Below are positions 6,642 to 15,436 of a DNA stretch of 64,000 nucleotides, piece after piece. This DNA is from Pelomonas sp047654785 (GTDB taxonomy: Bacteria; Pseudomonadota; Gammaproteobacteria; Burkholderiales; Burkholderiaceae_C). The notes beneath the pieces are model-generated. The model was not told where the DNA came from. It was given only the letters and a program-made list of their open reading frames with translations, and did no database searches. A program made the translations under genes and the position numbers. Where the stretch lies: NCBI RefSeq assembly GCF_047654785.1, contig NZ_JASGKQ010000002.1, forward strand, positions 744,001 to 808,000, read 5' to 3'. How positions within the stretch are numbered: position 1 is the stretch's first letter; every line of letters starts with the position of its first letter.

Positions 6642-8225
6642 TCATTTCCTGTAGACGCCTTCGAAGTCCACCGAGCCGTTGGGCGCCATCTTGAAGCCCA
6701 CCACGTCCGTGCGGGTGGGGATGTAGACGGTGGAGTGCGCCATCGTGATCCACGGCCGCTCGTGCTTGAAGATCTCCTGCGCGCGTTCGTACAGCGCGAT
6801 GCGCCTGGCCGGGTCGGTCGCGGCGCGGGCCTCGTCGATGAGCTTCTCGAACTCGGCGTTGCAGAACTTGATGCCGGTCTTGTTGGCCGCGCAGCTGAGG
6901 TTGGGGGTCAGGAAGTCGTCGGCGTCGCCGGTCTCGCCGCTCCAGCCGCTCATGTAGACGCTGTGCTCGCCGTTGTTGGCGCGCTTCAGGTACTCGCCCC
7001 ACTCATAGGTCTTGATGGTGGCCTTGACGCCGATCCTGGCCCAGTCCTGCTGGATGAGCTGGGCCATCAGCTGGCCGTTGGGGTTGGTGGGGCGCTGCAC
7101 GGGCAGCGCCCAGAGGTCGATCTCGAAGCCGTTCGGGTAGCCTGCCTTGGCCAGCAGCGCGCGGGCGCGGGCCGGGTCGAACTCGTTCTTCAGCCGCTTG
7201 TTGTAGCCGAAGACGGCGGGCGGGAAGGCGCTGACGGCCTGCATCGCGTCGCCGCGCGGGAACAGCGCCTTGAAGATGGCGTTGCGGTCGACGGCGATGT
7301 CCAGCGCCTCGCGCACCTCGCGCCGGTCGGTGGGTGGCTTCTTCATGTTGAAGCTCAGGTAGGAGATGTTCAGCGCCTGGATCTTCTCGATGCGGACCTT
7401 GGGGTTGCCGGCCAGCGAGCCGACGTCCACGTCGCGCAGCGCCGCCGCGACATGGCATTCGCCGACCGCGATCTTCTGCACCCGCACATTGGGCTCGCGG
7501 CTGATGCTGAAGATCAGCTTCTCGGTCGGCTGCCGGCCGCCCCAGTAGCTGGGGTTGGCGGTCATGCGCAGCACGTCGTCCTTGGCGTAGCGCTTGAACT
7601 GGAACGGCCCGGTGCCTACCGGCAGCACGTTGATCTGGCTGGCCTTGCCGGCCTTCAGCAGCTGCGCCGCGTACTCGGCGGACTGGATGCCGGCCCATGC
7701 GAACGCGAAGTTGGCGACGAAGGTGACGTTGGGCTGCGTCAGGCGGAAGCGCACCGTGTGCGCGTCCAGCTTGTCGATGCCGGCGATCAGCTTGGCCAGG
7801 CCCAGGTTCTGCGGGTAGATGAAGCTGGCCGGGAAGGCCTTGTTGAACGGGTGGTTCGGGTCGATGAAGCGCGTGAACGTGAACACCACGTCGTCCGCGT
7901 CGAAGTCACGCGTGGGCTGGAACCAGGGCGTGCTGTGGAACTTCACGCCGGGGCGCAGCCGGAAGGTGATGCTGCGGGCGTCCGGCGCGATCTCCCAGCT
8001 CGTCGCCAGCTTGGGCGCCAGCTCGGTGGTGGGGCGCTTGAAGTCCAGCAGCCCGTCGAACATCTGCGCGCTGACGGTGTTGGTGCTGGCGCTGTCCCAC
8101 ATGCCGGGGTCGAAGCCCTCGGGGCTGGCGTCGGCGCAGTAGACCAGCGGCTTGCCCTGGGCCAGCGCGGCGGCGGGCGCGAGCAGCGCGAGGGCGGCGG
8201 ACAGCAGGGCGGGGGCGAGCTTCAT
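6642..8225 (-). CDS. Periplasmic peptide-binding protein of an ABC importer (SBP family 5, DppA-like)
   Basis: A 527-residue protein with a Sec signal peptide (MKLAPALLSAALALLAPAAA, cleavage after ALAQ). The family 5 signature is clear: GFDPGMWDSASTNTVSAQMF, then RSITFRLRPGVKFHST, and later GTGPFQFKRY. DppA-type proteins bind di- and oligopeptides, heme or murein peptides. Cognate permease and ATPase genes are absent here, so it must use a transporter encoded elsewhere. It precedes the LysR and ddpX genes on the same strand, which hints at D-Ala-D-Ala or murein tripeptide as ligand. The start ATG 8225 was preferred over the open extension to 8306, which would bury the signal peptide. Confidence 0.9.
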   Translation of the reverse strand: MKLAPALLSAALALLAPAAALAQGKPLVYCADASPEGFDPGMWDSASTNTVSAQMFDGLLDFKRPTTELAPKLATSWEIAPDARSITFRLRPGVKFHSTPWFQPTRDFDADDVVFTFTRFIDPNHPFNKAFPASFIYPQNLGLAKLIAGIDKLDAHTVRFRLTQPNVTFVANFAFAWAGIQSAEYAAQLLKAGKASQINVLPVGTGPFQFKRYAKDDVLRMTANPSYWGGRQPTEKLIFSISREPNVRVQKIAVGECHVAAALRDVDVGSLAGNPKVRIEKIQALNISYLSFNMKKPPTDRREVREALDIAVDRNAIFKALFPRGDAMQAVSAFPPAVFGYNKRLKNEFDPARARALLAKAGYPNGFEIDLWALPVQRPTNPNGQLMAQLIQQDWARIGVKATIKTYEWGEYLKRANNGEHSVYMSGWSGETGDADDFLTPNLSCAANKTGIKFCNAEFEKLIDEARAATDPARRIALYERAQEIFKHERPWITMAHSTVYIPTRTDVVGFKMAPNGSVDFEGVYRK

Positions 8226-8348
8226 GGCGGCGGACGGCGGGCTGGACCAGCGGCGATTGTCGGAGCGCCCCGGGCGGCGGCAAGCGCGGGCACCGGCACA
8301 GGGCATAACGGCAGCTTATACCCCGGCGGACGGCCGGCGGCGGCCAGA

Positions 8349-9248
8349 ATGGCCGCCATGTGGACCGGCTTCCAACCCATCACCGTCCGGCGCGACGGCG
8401 TCACGCTGTTCGCCCGCAAGGGCGGCCCGCCGGGCGACGGCCGGCCGCCGCTGCTGCTGCTGCACGGCCATCCGCAGACCATGGCGATGTGGCACCGGGT
8501 GGCGCCGGTCATGGCGCTGACGCGGCGCGTCGTGCTGATGGACCTGCGCGGCTACGGCGACAGCGACCGCCCGCCCGCCGGGGCCGGCAGCGCCGCCTAC
8601 GCCAAGCGCGAGATGGCGCTGGACGCGGTCGCGCTGATGCGCTCGCTGGGCCATGAGCGCTTCGCCGTGCTGGCCCACGACCGCGGCGCGCGGGTCGCGC
8701 ACCGGCTGGCGCTGGACCACCCGCAGGCCGTCACCCGGCTGATGCTGCTGGACATCGCGCCCACGCTGGCGATGTACGAGGGCACGACCGAGGCCTTCGC
8801 CCGCGCCTACTGGCACTGGTTCTTCCTGATCCGGCCGGCGCCGCAGCCCGAGCGCCTCATCGAGGCCGACCCGCTCGCCTACCTGCGCGAGGGCATGGGC
8901 CAGCGCGGCGGCGGCTTCGACCGGCGGGCCTGGGCCGAGTACGAGCGCTGCTTCGTGCGGCCCGGCACGGCGGCGGCCGTGTGCGCCGACTACCGCGCCG
9001 GTGCCGGCATCGACCTCGAGCACGACCGCGCCGACCGCGACGCCGGCCGGCGCGTCAGCCAGCCGCTGCGCGTGCTGTGGGGCGCCCGGGGCGTGGTGGG
9101 CCGCTGCTTCGAGCCGCTGAAGCTGTGGCAGGCCGTGGCCGACGACGTCAGCGGCCAGGCGCTGGACGGCGGCCACTACCTCGCCGAGGAGGCGCCCGCC
9201 GCCGTGCTGGCCGACGCGGCGGTGTTTTTCAACCAGGACGACCCATGA
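8349..9248 (+). CDS. Alpha/beta hydrolase, haloacetate (fluoroacetate) dehalogenase-like
   Basis: A 299-residue alpha/beta hydrolase. The oxyanion motif is LLLLHGHPQTMAMWHRV. The nucleophile elbow is LAHDRGARVAHRLALDHP with Asp (about residue 111) instead of Ser, which marks haloalkane/haloacetate dehalogenases. The downstream WGARGVVGRCFEPLKLW and the catalytic His in GGHYLAEEAP follow the fluoroacetate dehalogenase pattern. These enzymes displace halide from 2-haloacetates through an aspartyl ester. The actual substrate is inferred only. ATG 8358 is an alternative start. It is the first gene of an overlapping run that includes tartrate/malate dehydrogenase. Confidence 0.82.
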   Translation: MAAMWTGFQPITVRRDGVTLFARKGGPPGDGRPPLLLLHGHPQTMAMWHRVAPVMALTRRVVLMDLRGYGDSDRPPAGAGSAAYAKREMALDAVALMRSLGHERFAVLAHDRGARVAHRLALDHPQAVTRLMLLDIAPTLAMYEGTTEAFARAYWHWFFLIRPAPQPERLIEADPLAYLREGMGQRGGGFDRRAWAEYERCFVRPGTAAAVCADYRAGAGIDLEHDRADRDAGRRVSQPLRVLWGARGVVGRCFEPLKLWQAVADDVSGQALDGGHYLAEEAPAAVLADAAVFFNQDDP

Positions 9249-10336
9249 CCCAGAAGATCGCAGTCATCGCCGGCGACGGCATCGGCACCGAGGTGATGCC
9301 CGAGGGCCTGCGCGTGCTGCGCGCCGTGGCCGAACGCTTCGGGCTGGACCTGCGGTTCGACGCGTTCGACTTCGCGCACTGCCGCTACTTCGAGCAGCAC
9401 GGCCGGATGCTGCCGGACGACTGGAAGGCGCGGATCGGCGGCCACGACGCCATCTACTTCGGCGCCGTCGGCTGGCCGGCCACGGTGCCGGACCACGTCA
9501 GCCTGTGGGGCTCGCTGCTGCAGTTCCGGCGCGAGTTCGACCAGTACGTGAACCTGCGCCCCGCGCGGCTACTGCCCGGCGTGCGCTCGCCGCTGGTGGA
9601 CCGGCAGGGCCGGCCGCTGCAGCCCGGCGACATCGACATGTGGATCGTCCGCGAGAACACCGAGGGCGAGTACTCCAGCGTGGGCGGCCGCATGTACGCC
9701 GGCAGCGAGCGCGAGATCGTCCTGCAGGAAACCGTGATGAGCCGCGTCGGCGTGGACCGCGTGCTGCGCTTCGCGTTCGAGCTGGCCGCCCGGCGCCCGC
9801 GCGCCAAGCTCACGTCGGCGACCAAGAGCAACGGCATCGCCATCACCATGCCCTACTGGGACGAGCGCGTCGAGGCCATGGCCGCGCAGTTCCCCGGCGT
9901 GGCGGTCGACAAGTTCCACATCGACATCCTGTGCGCCCACTTCGTGCAGCGGCCGCAGCACTTCGACGTGGTGGTGGCCAGCAACCTGTTCGGCGACATC
10001 CTGTCCGACCTCGGCCCCGCCTGCACCGGCACCATCGCCATCGCGCCCTCGGCCAACCTGAACCCGACGCGCGCATGGCCCAGCCTGTTCGAGCCGGTGC
10101 ACGGTTCGGCGCCGGACATCGCGGGCCGGGGCATCGCCAACCCGATCGGCCAGATCTGGGCCGGCGCGATGATGCTGGACTTCCTGGGCCACCGCGCCGC
10201 GCACGACGCCGTCATGGCCGCCATCGAGGCCGTGCTGGCCGACCCGGCCGCGCCCCGGACGCCCGACCTGGGCGGCCGGGCCACCTGCGCCCAGCTCGGC
10301 GAGGCCATCGCCCGGGCTGCGAAAATCGCGCCATGA
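9245..10336 (+). CDS. ttuC: Tartrate dehydrogenase / D-malate dehydrogenase (decarboxylating)
   Basis: A 363-residue member of the isocitrate/isopropylmalate dehydrogenase family. Visible landmarks are the N-terminal KIAVIAGDGIGTEVMPEG, the substrate-site VRENTEGEYSSVGG, the metal-binding NLFGDILSDLG and the NAD-binding GSAPDIAGRGIANPIGQIW. The EGEYS motif and the LWGSLLQFRREFDQYVNLRP stretch match the tartrate/D-malate branch (TtuC, DmlA) rather than LeuB. It oxidises tartrate or decarboxylates D-malate with NAD+ and Mn2+/K+. Start and stop overlap both neighbours (ATGA at each end), so it belongs to the 8.3-13.8 kb operon. Confidence 0.88.
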   Translation: MTQKIAVIAGDGIGTEVMPEGLRVLRAVAERFGLDLRFDAFDFAHCRYFEQHGRMLPDDWKARIGGHDAIYFGAVGWPATVPDHVSLWGSLLQFRREFDQYVNLRPARLLPGVRSPLVDRQGRPLQPGDIDMWIVRENTEGEYSSVGGRMYAGSEREIVLQETVMSRVGVDRVLRFAFELAARRPRAKLTSATKSNGIAITMPYWDERVEAMAAQFPGVAVDKFHIDILCAHFVQRPQHFDVVVASNLFGDILSDLGPACTGTIAIAPSANLNPTRAWPSLFEPVHGSAPDIAGRGIANPIGQIWAGAMMLDFLGHRAAHDAVMAAIEAVLADPAAPRTPDLGGRATCAQLGEAIARAAKIAP

Positions 10337-11385
10337 AGCCGATCGCCTACACCCGCGCCCGGGGCCTGCCGGCCCTGCTGCAGAACCGCATCGCCATCCT
10401 GGACGGCGCGATGGGCACCATGATCCAGCGCTACAGGCTCGGCGAGGCCGACTACCGCGGCGAGCGCTTCAAGGACCACGGCAAGGACCTGAAGGGCAAC
10501 AACGAGCTGCTGCTGTTCACGCGGCCCGACGTGATCCGCGAGATCCACGAGCAATACCTCGCCGCCGGCGCCGACCTGGTCGAGACCAACACCTTCGGCG
10601 CCACCTCCGTCGCGCAGGAGGACTACGACCTGCCCGAACTGGCCTACGAGATGAACCTCGTCGCCGCGCAGATCGCCCGCGCCGCCTGCGACAAGTATTC
10701 GACGCCGGACCGGCCCCGCTACGTCGCCGGGGCGCTCGGCCCGACGCCCCGCACCGCGTCCATCAGCCCCGACGTGAACGACCCCGGCGCCCGCAACATC
10801 GACTTCGACACGCTGCGCGCCGCCTACTACGAGCAGGGCCAGGGCCTGCTGGACGGCGGCGCCGACGTCTTCCTCGTCGAGACCATCTTCGACACCCTCA
10901 ACGCCAAGGCCGCCATCTTCGCGCTCGACGAGCTGATGGAGGCCACCGGCGAGCGCCTGCCCGTCATCATCTCCGGCACGGTGACCGACGCCTCCGGCCG
11001 CATCCTGTCCGGCCAGACCGTCACCGCCTTCTGGCACTCGGTGCGCCATGCGCGGCCCATCGCCGTCGGCCTGAACTGCGCGCTGGGCGCCACGCTGATG
11101 CGGCCCTACATCGAGGAGCTGTGCAAGGTGGCGGGCGAGGTGGCCGTCAGCTGCTACCCCAACGCCGGCCTGCCCAACCCGATGAGCGACACCGGCTTCG
11201 ACGAGACGCCCGAAGTCACCGCCCGCCTGGTGGGCGAGTTCGCGCAGGCCGGCTTCCTGAACATCGCCGGCGGCTGCTGCGGCACGACGCCGGAGCACAT
11301 CGCCGCCATCGCCCGGGCCGTGTCCGCCTACCGGCCGCGCGCCAGCGGCGAGAAGTTCCTGAGCCAGCTGCTGGATGCCGCCTGA
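10333..11385 (+). CDS. metH: Methionine synthase N-terminal half: homocysteine-binding domain (split MetH)
   Basis: A 350-residue protein that is only the homocysteine S-methyltransferase domain of cobalamin-dependent methionine synthase. It opens with ILDGAMGTMIQRYRL, then GNNELLLFTRPDVIR. The zinc-binding cysteines are Cys249 (GLNCALG) and Cys315-Cys316 (GGCCGTTPEH). E. coli MetH is a single chain of about 1,227 residues; here the folate, cobalamin and reactivation domains are encoded separately at 26772-29468. This half should bind and activate homocysteine and accept the methyl group from the other subunit. It overlaps the upstream dehydrogenase by ATGA, so no riboswitch of its own precedes it. 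Confidence 0.93.
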   Translation: MKPIAYTRARGLPALLQNRIAILDGAMGTMIQRYRLGEADYRGERFKDHGKDLKGNNELLLFTRPDVIREIHEQYLAAGADLVETNTFGATSVAQEDYDLPELAYEMNLVAAQIARAACDKYSTPDRPRYVAGALGPTPRTASISPDVNDPGARNIDFDTLRAAYYEQGQGLLDGGADVFLVETIFDTLNAKAAIFALDELMEATGERLPVIISGTVTDASGRILSGQTVTAFWHSVRHARPIAVGLNCALGATLMRPYIEELCKVAGEVAVSCYPNAGLPNPMSDTGFDETPEVTARLVGEFAQAGFLNIAGGCCGTTPEHIAAIARAVSAYRPRASGEKFLSQLLDAA

Positions 11386-12289
11386 CCTGGCGCCGGGCGA
11401 CGGCCGCGAGCGCGAGCCCGCGGCGCTGCTGCGGCGCCTGCCGCTGGCGCTGATGGCGCTGGCCGGCCTGCTGTGCGGGCTGGGCCTGGTGTTCGCGGTC
11501 GCGGCCCAGTGGGCGGACCTGCCGCGCGCGGCGCGGTTCGCGCTGCTGCAGGCCGCCGTCGCGCTGGGCGCGCTGGCCCTCGTCGCCCGCCCGCGGCTGG
11601 CCCTGCCGCTGGGCCTGTGGTGTCTGCTCGCCACCGGCGGGCTGCTGGCCTTCCTCGGCCAGACCTACCAGACCGGCGCGGACGCCTGGCAGCTGTTCGC
11701 GCTGTGGGCCGCGCTGGCCCTGCCGCTGGCGCTGGGCGCGCGGGCCGATGCGCTGTGGGGCGTCTGGATGCTGGTGGCGCTGGCGGCCGTCTCGCTGTGG
11801 ATGGCCGCGCATGCCGGCCACCGCTGGCGGGCCGAGGCCGGGGACCTGCCCGTGCACCTCGCCGGCTGGGCGCTGGCGCTGGGCCTGGCGCTGGCCGCGG
11901 CGGGCGCAGCCGGCCGGCGCGTCGGCGCGGGGCCCTGGGCGCGGCGCACTGCGGCCGGCCTGGCCGTGCTGCTGGTCATGGCCACGGCGCTGGCCGCCTT
12001 GTTCGGCGACGACCCGCTGGCGCCCACCCTGCTCGCGCTGCTGGCGCTGGCCGGCGCGGCCTGGGCGCTGGGCCGGCCGGCGGGGTTCGACCTCTTCGGC
12101 CTCAGCGCCGCCGCGCTGGCCCTGAACGTCGTGCTGGTGGGCGCGCTGGCGCGGCTGCTGTTCGACGAGGTGCCGGGCGGCGAGCCCATCGCCCGTTTCC
12201 TGTTGCTGGGGCTGGCGGCGGCCGGCCTGCTGGCCGCCACGGTCGGCGCCGTGCTGCGGCTGGCGCGGCGGGCGGAGGCCCGGGCATGA
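11375..12289 (+). CDS. DUF2157 family membrane protein
   Basis: A 304-residue integral membrane protein with about eight hydrophobic helices. The N-terminal segment ALLRRLPLALMALAGLLCGL leads into the first helix, and GLLAFLGQTYQTGADAWQLF matches the conserved GxxYQTGAD loop of DUF2157. Function unknown. It starts 11 bases before the end of the metH half and overlaps the next gene by ATGA. It and the following protein, which continues the same family theme, are probably partners. Confidence 0.8.
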   Translation: MPPDLAPGDGREREPAALLRRLPLALMALAGLLCGLGLVFAVAAQWADLPRAARFALLQAAVALGALALVARPRLALPLGLWCLLATGGLLAFLGQTYQTGADAWQLFALWAALALPLALGARADALWGVWMLVALAAVSLWMAAHAGHRWRAEAGDLPVHLAGWALALGLALAAAGAAGRRVGAGPWARRTAAGLAVLLVMATALAALFGDDPLAPTLLALLALAGAAWALGRPAGFDLFGLSAAALALNVVLVGALARLLFDEVPGGEPIARFLLLGLAAAGLLAATVGAVLRLARRAEARA

Positions 12290-13800
12290 CGCCCGCCGCG
12301 CCGGACGCGCCGCGGCCCGGGCCCGTGGTGCTGCTCACCGCGCTCGGCGCCTGGCTGGCCGCCGTGCCGCTGCTGGCCGTGGTGGCGCTGGCCTTCGGCC
12401 CGGTGTTCCGGCACGGCGGCGGCACCTACCTCGCGGGCGCGCTGCTGCTGGCCGCGGCCGTCGTCGCACTGCGCTCGCGCGCGCTGCCGCTGTTCGCCGA
12501 GCAGCTGGCCGTGCCCGTGCTGCTGGCGGGCGGGGCGAGCCTGGCCTTCGGGCTGTTCCGGGACCTGCCGCAGCGGCCGGCGCTGGCCGCGCTGGCGCTG
12601 CTGTCGCTGGGCGTCGGCCTGGCCGTGCGCGCGCCGGGGCTGAAGGCCTGCCTGGGCGCGGCGGCGGCCGGCTTCGCGGCGCTGGTGTTCTGGCGCCCGT
12701 CCTGGCATGTCGCGCACTGGACCGGTCTGGGCTGGCACGGCGACGCCGTGCTGTGGGTGCTGGCGGCGCTGCGGGAGCGGCGCCACGGGCTGCCCGCGGC
12801 GCTGGCCCCGTTGCTGCCGGGCTGGGCGGCGATGACGCTGCTGGGGCTGGCGCTGTCGTCGGGCATGGCCATGCTGGTGGGGGCCGGGCTGGGCGGCGAC
12901 GGGGCGGCCGTGCTCGCGGCGGACGCCGGCCGCAGCGGCTGGCCGGGCGGGGTGTCGGTGCTGCTGGCGCTGCTGGCGGCGGCCGGGCTGGGCCGGGCCT
13001 GGCCGTCGCTGCGCCGGCCGGGCTGGGCGGGCGTGGCCGCCGTGCTGGCCGGGCTCGCGGCCTGCATGCCGGCGCTGGGCGCGGTGCTGCTGATGCTGGC
13101 GGTGAGCGCGCGCCAGGCGCGCTGGCCGCTGGCGGCGGCCGCGGTGCTGGCGGCGGCGTGGATCACCAGCGCCTTCTACTACCAGCTCGCCTGGCCGCTG
13201 GCCACCAAGGCCGGGGTGCTGGCGCTGGCCGGGGCGCTGCTGGGCGCGCTGGCGTGGACGCTGCGGCCCCGCACGGCTGCCACGGCCACCGCCACCGCCG
13301 CGCCGGGCGGCGGCGCCCGCTGGGCGCGCGCGGGCGCGGCGGCGAGCCTGGCGGCGGTGCTGGCCGTGGTCAACGTGGCGATCGCGCGCAAGGAGGCGCT
13401 GATCGCGCAGGGCCAGCCGGTGTTCCTGCGGCTGGCGCCGGCCGACCCGCGCTCGCTGGTGCAGGGCGACTTCATGCGGCTGAACTTCGCGCTGCCGCCC
13501 GGCCTGCCGGCGCCGGCCGCCGGCCTGCGGGCCGCCCGGCCGCAGGCCGTGATGGCGCTGGACGCGCAGCGCGTGGCGCAGTTCGTGCGGCTGCACGACG
13601 GCAGGCCGCTGGCGGCGGGCGAGCTGCGCATCGAGCTGACGCCCAGGGACGGCCGCTGGACGGTGGTGACCGACGCCTGGTTCTTCAAGGAGGGCGAGGC
13701 GCGGCGCTGGTCGGCCGCGCGCTTCGGCGAATTCCGCGTGGCGCCGGACGGGCAGACGCTGCTCGTGGGCCTGCGCGGCGAGGGGCTGGGCGCGCTCTGA
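12286..13800 (+). CDS. DUF4401 membrane region fused to a GDYXXLXY domain
   Basis: A 504-residue protein. Residues 1-340 contain about ten hydrophobic helices of the DUF4401 type. After a TATATAT-rich linker and another helix comes a soluble C-terminal domain with RLAPADPRSLVQGDFMRLNF, the form taken here by the GDYXXLXY motif (GDFMRLNF). In many genomes these two parts are separate genes next to a DUF2157 gene; here they are one chain. The C-terminal domain is predicted to sit outside the cytoplasmic membrane. Function unknown. It is the last gene of the overlapping run starting at 8349. Confidence 0.78.
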   Translation: MTPAAPDAPRPGPVVLLTALGAWLAAVPLLAVVALAFGPVFRHGGGTYLAGALLLAAAVVALRSRALPLFAEQLAVPVLLAGGASLAFGLFRDLPQRPALAALALLSLGVGLAVRAPGLKACLGAAAAGFAALVFWRPSWHVAHWTGLGWHGDAVLWVLAALRERRHGLPAALAPLLPGWAAMTLLGLALSSGMAMLVGAGLGGDGAAVLAADAGRSGWPGGVSVLLALLAAAGLGRAWPSLRRPGWAGVAAVLAGLAACMPALGAVLLMLAVSARQARWPLAAAAVLAAAWITSAFYYQLAWPLATKAGVLALAGALLGALAWTLRPRTAATATATAAPGGGARWARAGAAASLAAVLAVVNVAIARKEALIAQGQPVFLRLAPADPRSLVQGDFMRLNFALPPGLPAPAAGLRAARPQAVMALDAQRVAQFVRLHDGRPLAAGELRIELTPRDGRWTVVTDAWFFKEGEARRWSAARFGEFRVAPDGQTLLVGLRGEGLGAL

Positions 13801-13821
13801 GCCTTGCACAATGCGGGCACC

Positions 13822-14967
13822 ATGCCCGTCCTGCCGCCCAAACTGCCCCACACCGGCACCACCATCTTCACCGTCATGTCGGCGCTGGCCGCCGAGCATG
13901 GCGCCGTCAACCTCGGCCAGGGCTTCCCGGACTTCGGCGCCGACCCGGCGCTGCTGCAGGCCGTCACCGACGCGATGGCGGCCGGCCACAACCAGTACCC
14001 GCCGATGGCCGGCGTGCCGGCGCTGCGCCAGGCCATCGCGGCCCAGCTCAACGCGCGCCACGGCGCGGACTACGACGCGGAGCGCGACGTCACCGTCACG
14101 GCCGGCGGCACGCAGGCGCTGTTCACGGCGCTGCAATGCTGCGTCGGAGCGGGCGACGAGGTCATCGTCATCGAGCCCGCCTACGACAGCTACGACCCCG
14201 CCATCCGCCTGGCCGGCGCCGTGCCCGTGGGCGTGCCGATGACGGCGGACTATCGGCTGGACTGGGCGGCCGTGCGCGCCGCCGTCACGCCGCGCACGCG
14301 CGCGCTGGTGCTGAACACGCCGCACAACCCCAGCGGCCGCGTCGCCACCGCCGAGGACCTGCGCGAGCTGGAGCGGCTGGCCGAGGCGCACGACCTCTTC
14401 GTCGTCAGCGACGAGGTCTACGAGCACATGGCCTACGACGGCACCCCGCACCAGAGCGCGGCGCGCTTCCCCGGGCTGCGCGGGCGCAGCTTCGTCGTCG
14501 GCAGCTTCGGCAAGACTTTCCACGTCACCGGCTGGAAGGTCGGCTACGTCGCCGCGCCGCCGGCGCTGAGCGCGGCCTTCCGGCGGTTGCACCAGTACAC
14601 GGTGTTCACGGTGCACACGCCGACGCAGCATGCGCTGGCCGCGTATCTGCAAGACCCGGCGCCCTGGCAGGGCCTGGCCGCCTTCTACCAGGCCAAGCGC
14701 GACGCCTTCCGCGCGGCGCTGGCGGGAACAAGGCTGAAGCTGCTGCCCTGCGAGGGCACCTACTTCCAGACGGTGGACTACCGCGCGGTGTCCGACCTGG
14801 ACGAGCTGGACTTCGCCCGCTGGTTGACGACCGAGATCGGCGTCGCGGCCATCCCGCTGTCGGTCTTCTACCAGCGGCCACAGGAGCGCGGCCACGTGCG
14901 CTTCTGCTTCGCGAAGCGCGACGAGACGCTGGCCGAGGCGGCGCGGCGGCTGGCGAGCCTGGGGTAG
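13822..14967 (+). CDS. Methionine aminotransferase (YbdL-like), PLP-dependent
   Basis: A 381-residue class I aminotransferase. The N-terminus has the substrate-site text VNLGQGFPDFGADP. LNTPHNPSGRVATAEDL contains the Asn that contacts PLP, VVSDEVYEHMAYDG carries the PLP-binding Asp/Tyr, and GSFGKTFHVTGWKVGY carries the Schiff-base Lys and phosphate-binding residues. This is the pattern of E. coli YbdL and kynurenine aminotransferases, which transaminate methionine with 2-oxo acids. ATG 13822 was preferred over an in-frame TTG at 13804. Its closeness to the metH half suggests a role in methionine metabolism or in the last step of methionine salvage. Confidence 0.88.
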   Translation: MPVLPPKLPHTGTTIFTVMSALAAEHGAVNLGQGFPDFGADPALLQAVTDAMAAGHNQYPPMAGVPALRQAIAAQLNARHGADYDAERDVTVTAGGTQALFTALQCCVGAGDEVIVIEPAYDSYDPAIRLAGAVPVGVPMTADYRLDWAAVRAAVTPRTRALVLNTPHNPSGRVATAEDLRELERLAEAHDLFVVSDEVYEHMAYDGTPHQSAARFPGLRGRSFVVGSFGKTFHVTGWKVGYVAAPPALSAAFRRLHQYTVFTVHTPTQHALAAYLQDPAPWQGLAAFYQAKRDAFRAALAGTRLKLLPCEGTYFQTVDYRAVSDLDELDFARWLTTEIGVAAIPLSVFYQRPQERGHVRFCFAKRDETLAEAARRLASLG

Positions 14968-14975
14968 GTGACTTT

Positions 14976-14993
14976 GATAGCGTATATGCTATC
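14976..14993. promoter_or_regulatory. Palindrome before the PIN toxin gene, probable operator
   Basis: Arms GATAGC and GCTATC flank the centre GTATAT, so 16 of 18 positions are self-complementary. It sits 8-25 bases before the toxin ATG at 15002 and includes AT-rich text usable as a -10 box. Ribbon-helix-helix antitoxins commonly bind such sites to repress their own operon. Confidence 0.55.
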
Positions 14994-15001
14994 TTCCCGG
15001 C

Positions 15002-15436
15002 ATGCCCGTCATCGTGCTGGATACCAATGTGCTGGTGGCCGTGCTGCTGCCGGGCGGGGCCTCCGCACGGGCCGTGTTGAGGGGTTGCCTGCGCGGCCAC
15101 TATCAGGCGGTGCTGGGGCCGGCCCTGCTGTCCGAGTACGAAGACGTCATGGGCCGTGAGGCGTTGTTCGCCCGCTCGGCGCTGACCGCGGCAGAGCGCG
15201 ACGAGGTGCTGGATGGCTTCTTGCACCGCTGCCGCTGGGTCGAGGTGTTCTATGCCTGGCGGCCCAACCTGCCTGACGAGGCCGACAACCACCTGATCGA
15301 GCTGGCCGTGGCCGGGCAGGCCGACGCCATCGTCACGCGCAACCTGCGCGACCTGTCGCGTGGCGAGTTGAAGTTTCCTGGGCTCAAGGTGTTGACGCCC
15401 GAGCAATGTCTGGAGGTGTTCCCATGTCCACATTGA
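15002..15436 (+). CDS. PIN-domain toxin (COG1569 type)
   Basis: A 144-residue PIN-domain protein of the 'putative toxin-antitoxin system toxin component, PIN family'. It starts MPVIVLDTNVLVAVLLPGGA, with the first catalytic Asp in LDTNV. It has the acidic LLSEYEDVMG helix, and PDEADNHLIELAVAGQADAI followed by VTRNLRDL carries the remaining acidic residues. PIN toxins cleave RNA with Mg2+. The next gene overlaps by 13 bases and encodes a small DNA-binding protein, the presumed antitoxin. Order is toxin first, opposite to classical VapBC. Confidence 0.83.
   Translation: MPVIVLDTNVLVAVLLPGGASARAVLRGCLRGHYQAVLGPALLSEYEDVMGREALFARSALTAAERDEVLDGFLHRCRWVEVFYAWRPNLPDEADNHLIELAVAGQADAIVTRNLRDLSRGELKFPGLKVLTPEQCLEVFPCPH

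Noticed and set aside
11665..14895. A 1,076-codon open frame on the minus strand
   Set aside because: It lies antisense to three well-supported genes, is Arg/Gln/Ala-rich low-complexity text, and results from lack of stops in GC-rich DNA.
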